From Thermoflexus sp. (GTDB lineage Bacteria; Chloroflexota; Anaerolineae; B4-G1; DUEL01): DNA of 5,370 nucleotides. The stretch is taken from NCBI GenBank assembly GCA_028276215.1, contig JAPYWT010000192.1, positions 1 to 5,370 of the forward strand. The letters are read 5' to 3'. A program made the translations under genes and the position numbers. Positions 5,006 to 5,370 of this stretch are shown piece after piece (the first letter of the stretch is position 1; each line of letters begins with the position of its first letter). A model generated the notes under the pieces. It did not search any database. It had not been told where the DNA came from and worked only from the letters and a program-made list of their open reading frames with translations.

Positions 5006-5370
5006 ATGCTGCACGAGGAGACTACAAAAGCCATCATAGAAGCGTTTTATACCGTGTATAACGCTCTGGGGTACGGTTTCCTGGAGAAGGTGTACGAAAA
5101 CGCTATGGCGCATGAACTGCGCAAAAGGGGCTTCACTGTCCAGCAGCAGATGCCTATCCAGGTATACTACGACGGTCTGATGGTGGGTGAGTATTTTGCC
5201 GACCTTGTGGTAGACGGTAAGGTGATTGTGGAACTGAAAGCCGCCGATGGCCTGCGTCCGGAGTATGAAGCGCAACTGCTCAATTATCTCAGGGCGACCG
5301 AGATAGAAGTCGGCCTGGTGCTCAACTTCGGCATCAAACCGGACATTGTGCGCAGGATTTTCACCAATGA
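5006..5370 (+). CDS. GxxExxY protein, PD-(D/E)XK nuclease superfamily (3' partial)
   Basis: The open frame gives 121 residues and runs off the window end without a stop; the family is usually about 120-130 residues, so little is missing. The signature GFLEKVY lies at 24-30 (G24, E27, Y30). The nuclease-fold core follows: YFADLVV with D66, then VIVELKA with E76 and K78, forming the D...ExK metal site, then QLLNYL (Q90) and a GLVLNFG strand (103-109). All expected catalytic residues are present, so the protein may be an active, metal-dependent nuclease, although no activity or target has been shown for the family as far as I know. GC content at 5041-5340 is about 53%, against about 65-73% in the upstream genes, which hints at a separate origin. 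It stands directly downstream of the palindromic array, and no partner gene is visible. The TGA at the last three bases is out of frame. Confidence 0.92.
   Translation, partial: MLHEETTKAIIEAFYTVYNALGYGFLEKVYENAMAHELRKRGFTVQQQMPIQVYYDGLMVGEYFADLVVDGKVIVELKAADGLRPEYEAQLLNYLRATEIEVGLVLNFGIKPDIVRRIFTN

Noticed and set aside
4979..5275. Reverse-strand open frame opposite the GxxExxY gene
   Set aside because: The forward frame carries the full GxxExxY and D...ExK signature; the reverse is a shadow.

Overview
The window looks like a piece of a GC-rich bacterial chromosome, most likely from Chloroflexota (Anaerolineae/Caldilineae type). This rests on three things: a secreted protein joining a Pro/Thr-rich linker, a TolB-type propeller and a glycosidase-like domain; short heptameric repeats between genes; and strongly GC-biased codon use in the first four genes. 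It is an inference, because no rRNA or phylogenetic marker is present.

Layout: five genes, all on the + strand. (1) 2-2623 is the 3' part of a large extracytoplasmic protein: linker, six-bladed WSPDG/PD40 propeller, a central domain with M15-peptidase-like zinc-site motifs, and a clan GH-A-like glycoside hydrolase domain with WNEPN and TELG catalytic motifs. (2) 2712-3113 is a thioredoxin-fold lipoprotein with a CPHC active site. (3) 3183-3809 is a membrane-anchored NfeD-like protein without the protease domain. (4) 3826-4587 is a Yip1-family integral membrane protein. (5) 5006 to the window end is a GxxExxY protein of the PD-(D/E)XK nuclease superfamily, cut by the window edge. Genes 2-4 have good ribosome binding sites and short gaps, so they may be one operon with envelope functions, possibly following gene 1.

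Every sizeable intergenic gap holds repeats. The gene 1-2 gap has seven copies of a 7-nt unit arranged in a 21-nt higher-order pattern. The gene 2-3 gap has a different, degenerate heptamer. Between genes 4 and 5 lies the most striking element: four tandem 91-bp units plus one half unit. Each unit is a quasi-palindrome with four ACGG motifs facing four CCGT motifs, spaced 10-9-10 on both sides of a small hairpin. The array begins exactly at the Yip1 stop codon and ends about 15 nt before the start of the GxxExxY nuclease-fold gene, whose GC content (about 53%) is visibly lower than that of the upstream genes.

The nuclease-fold gene beside a palindromic array is the best candidate for an undescribed system. 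It resembles in layout, though not in protein family, the REP/RAYT pairs. The function is unproven from this sequence alone.
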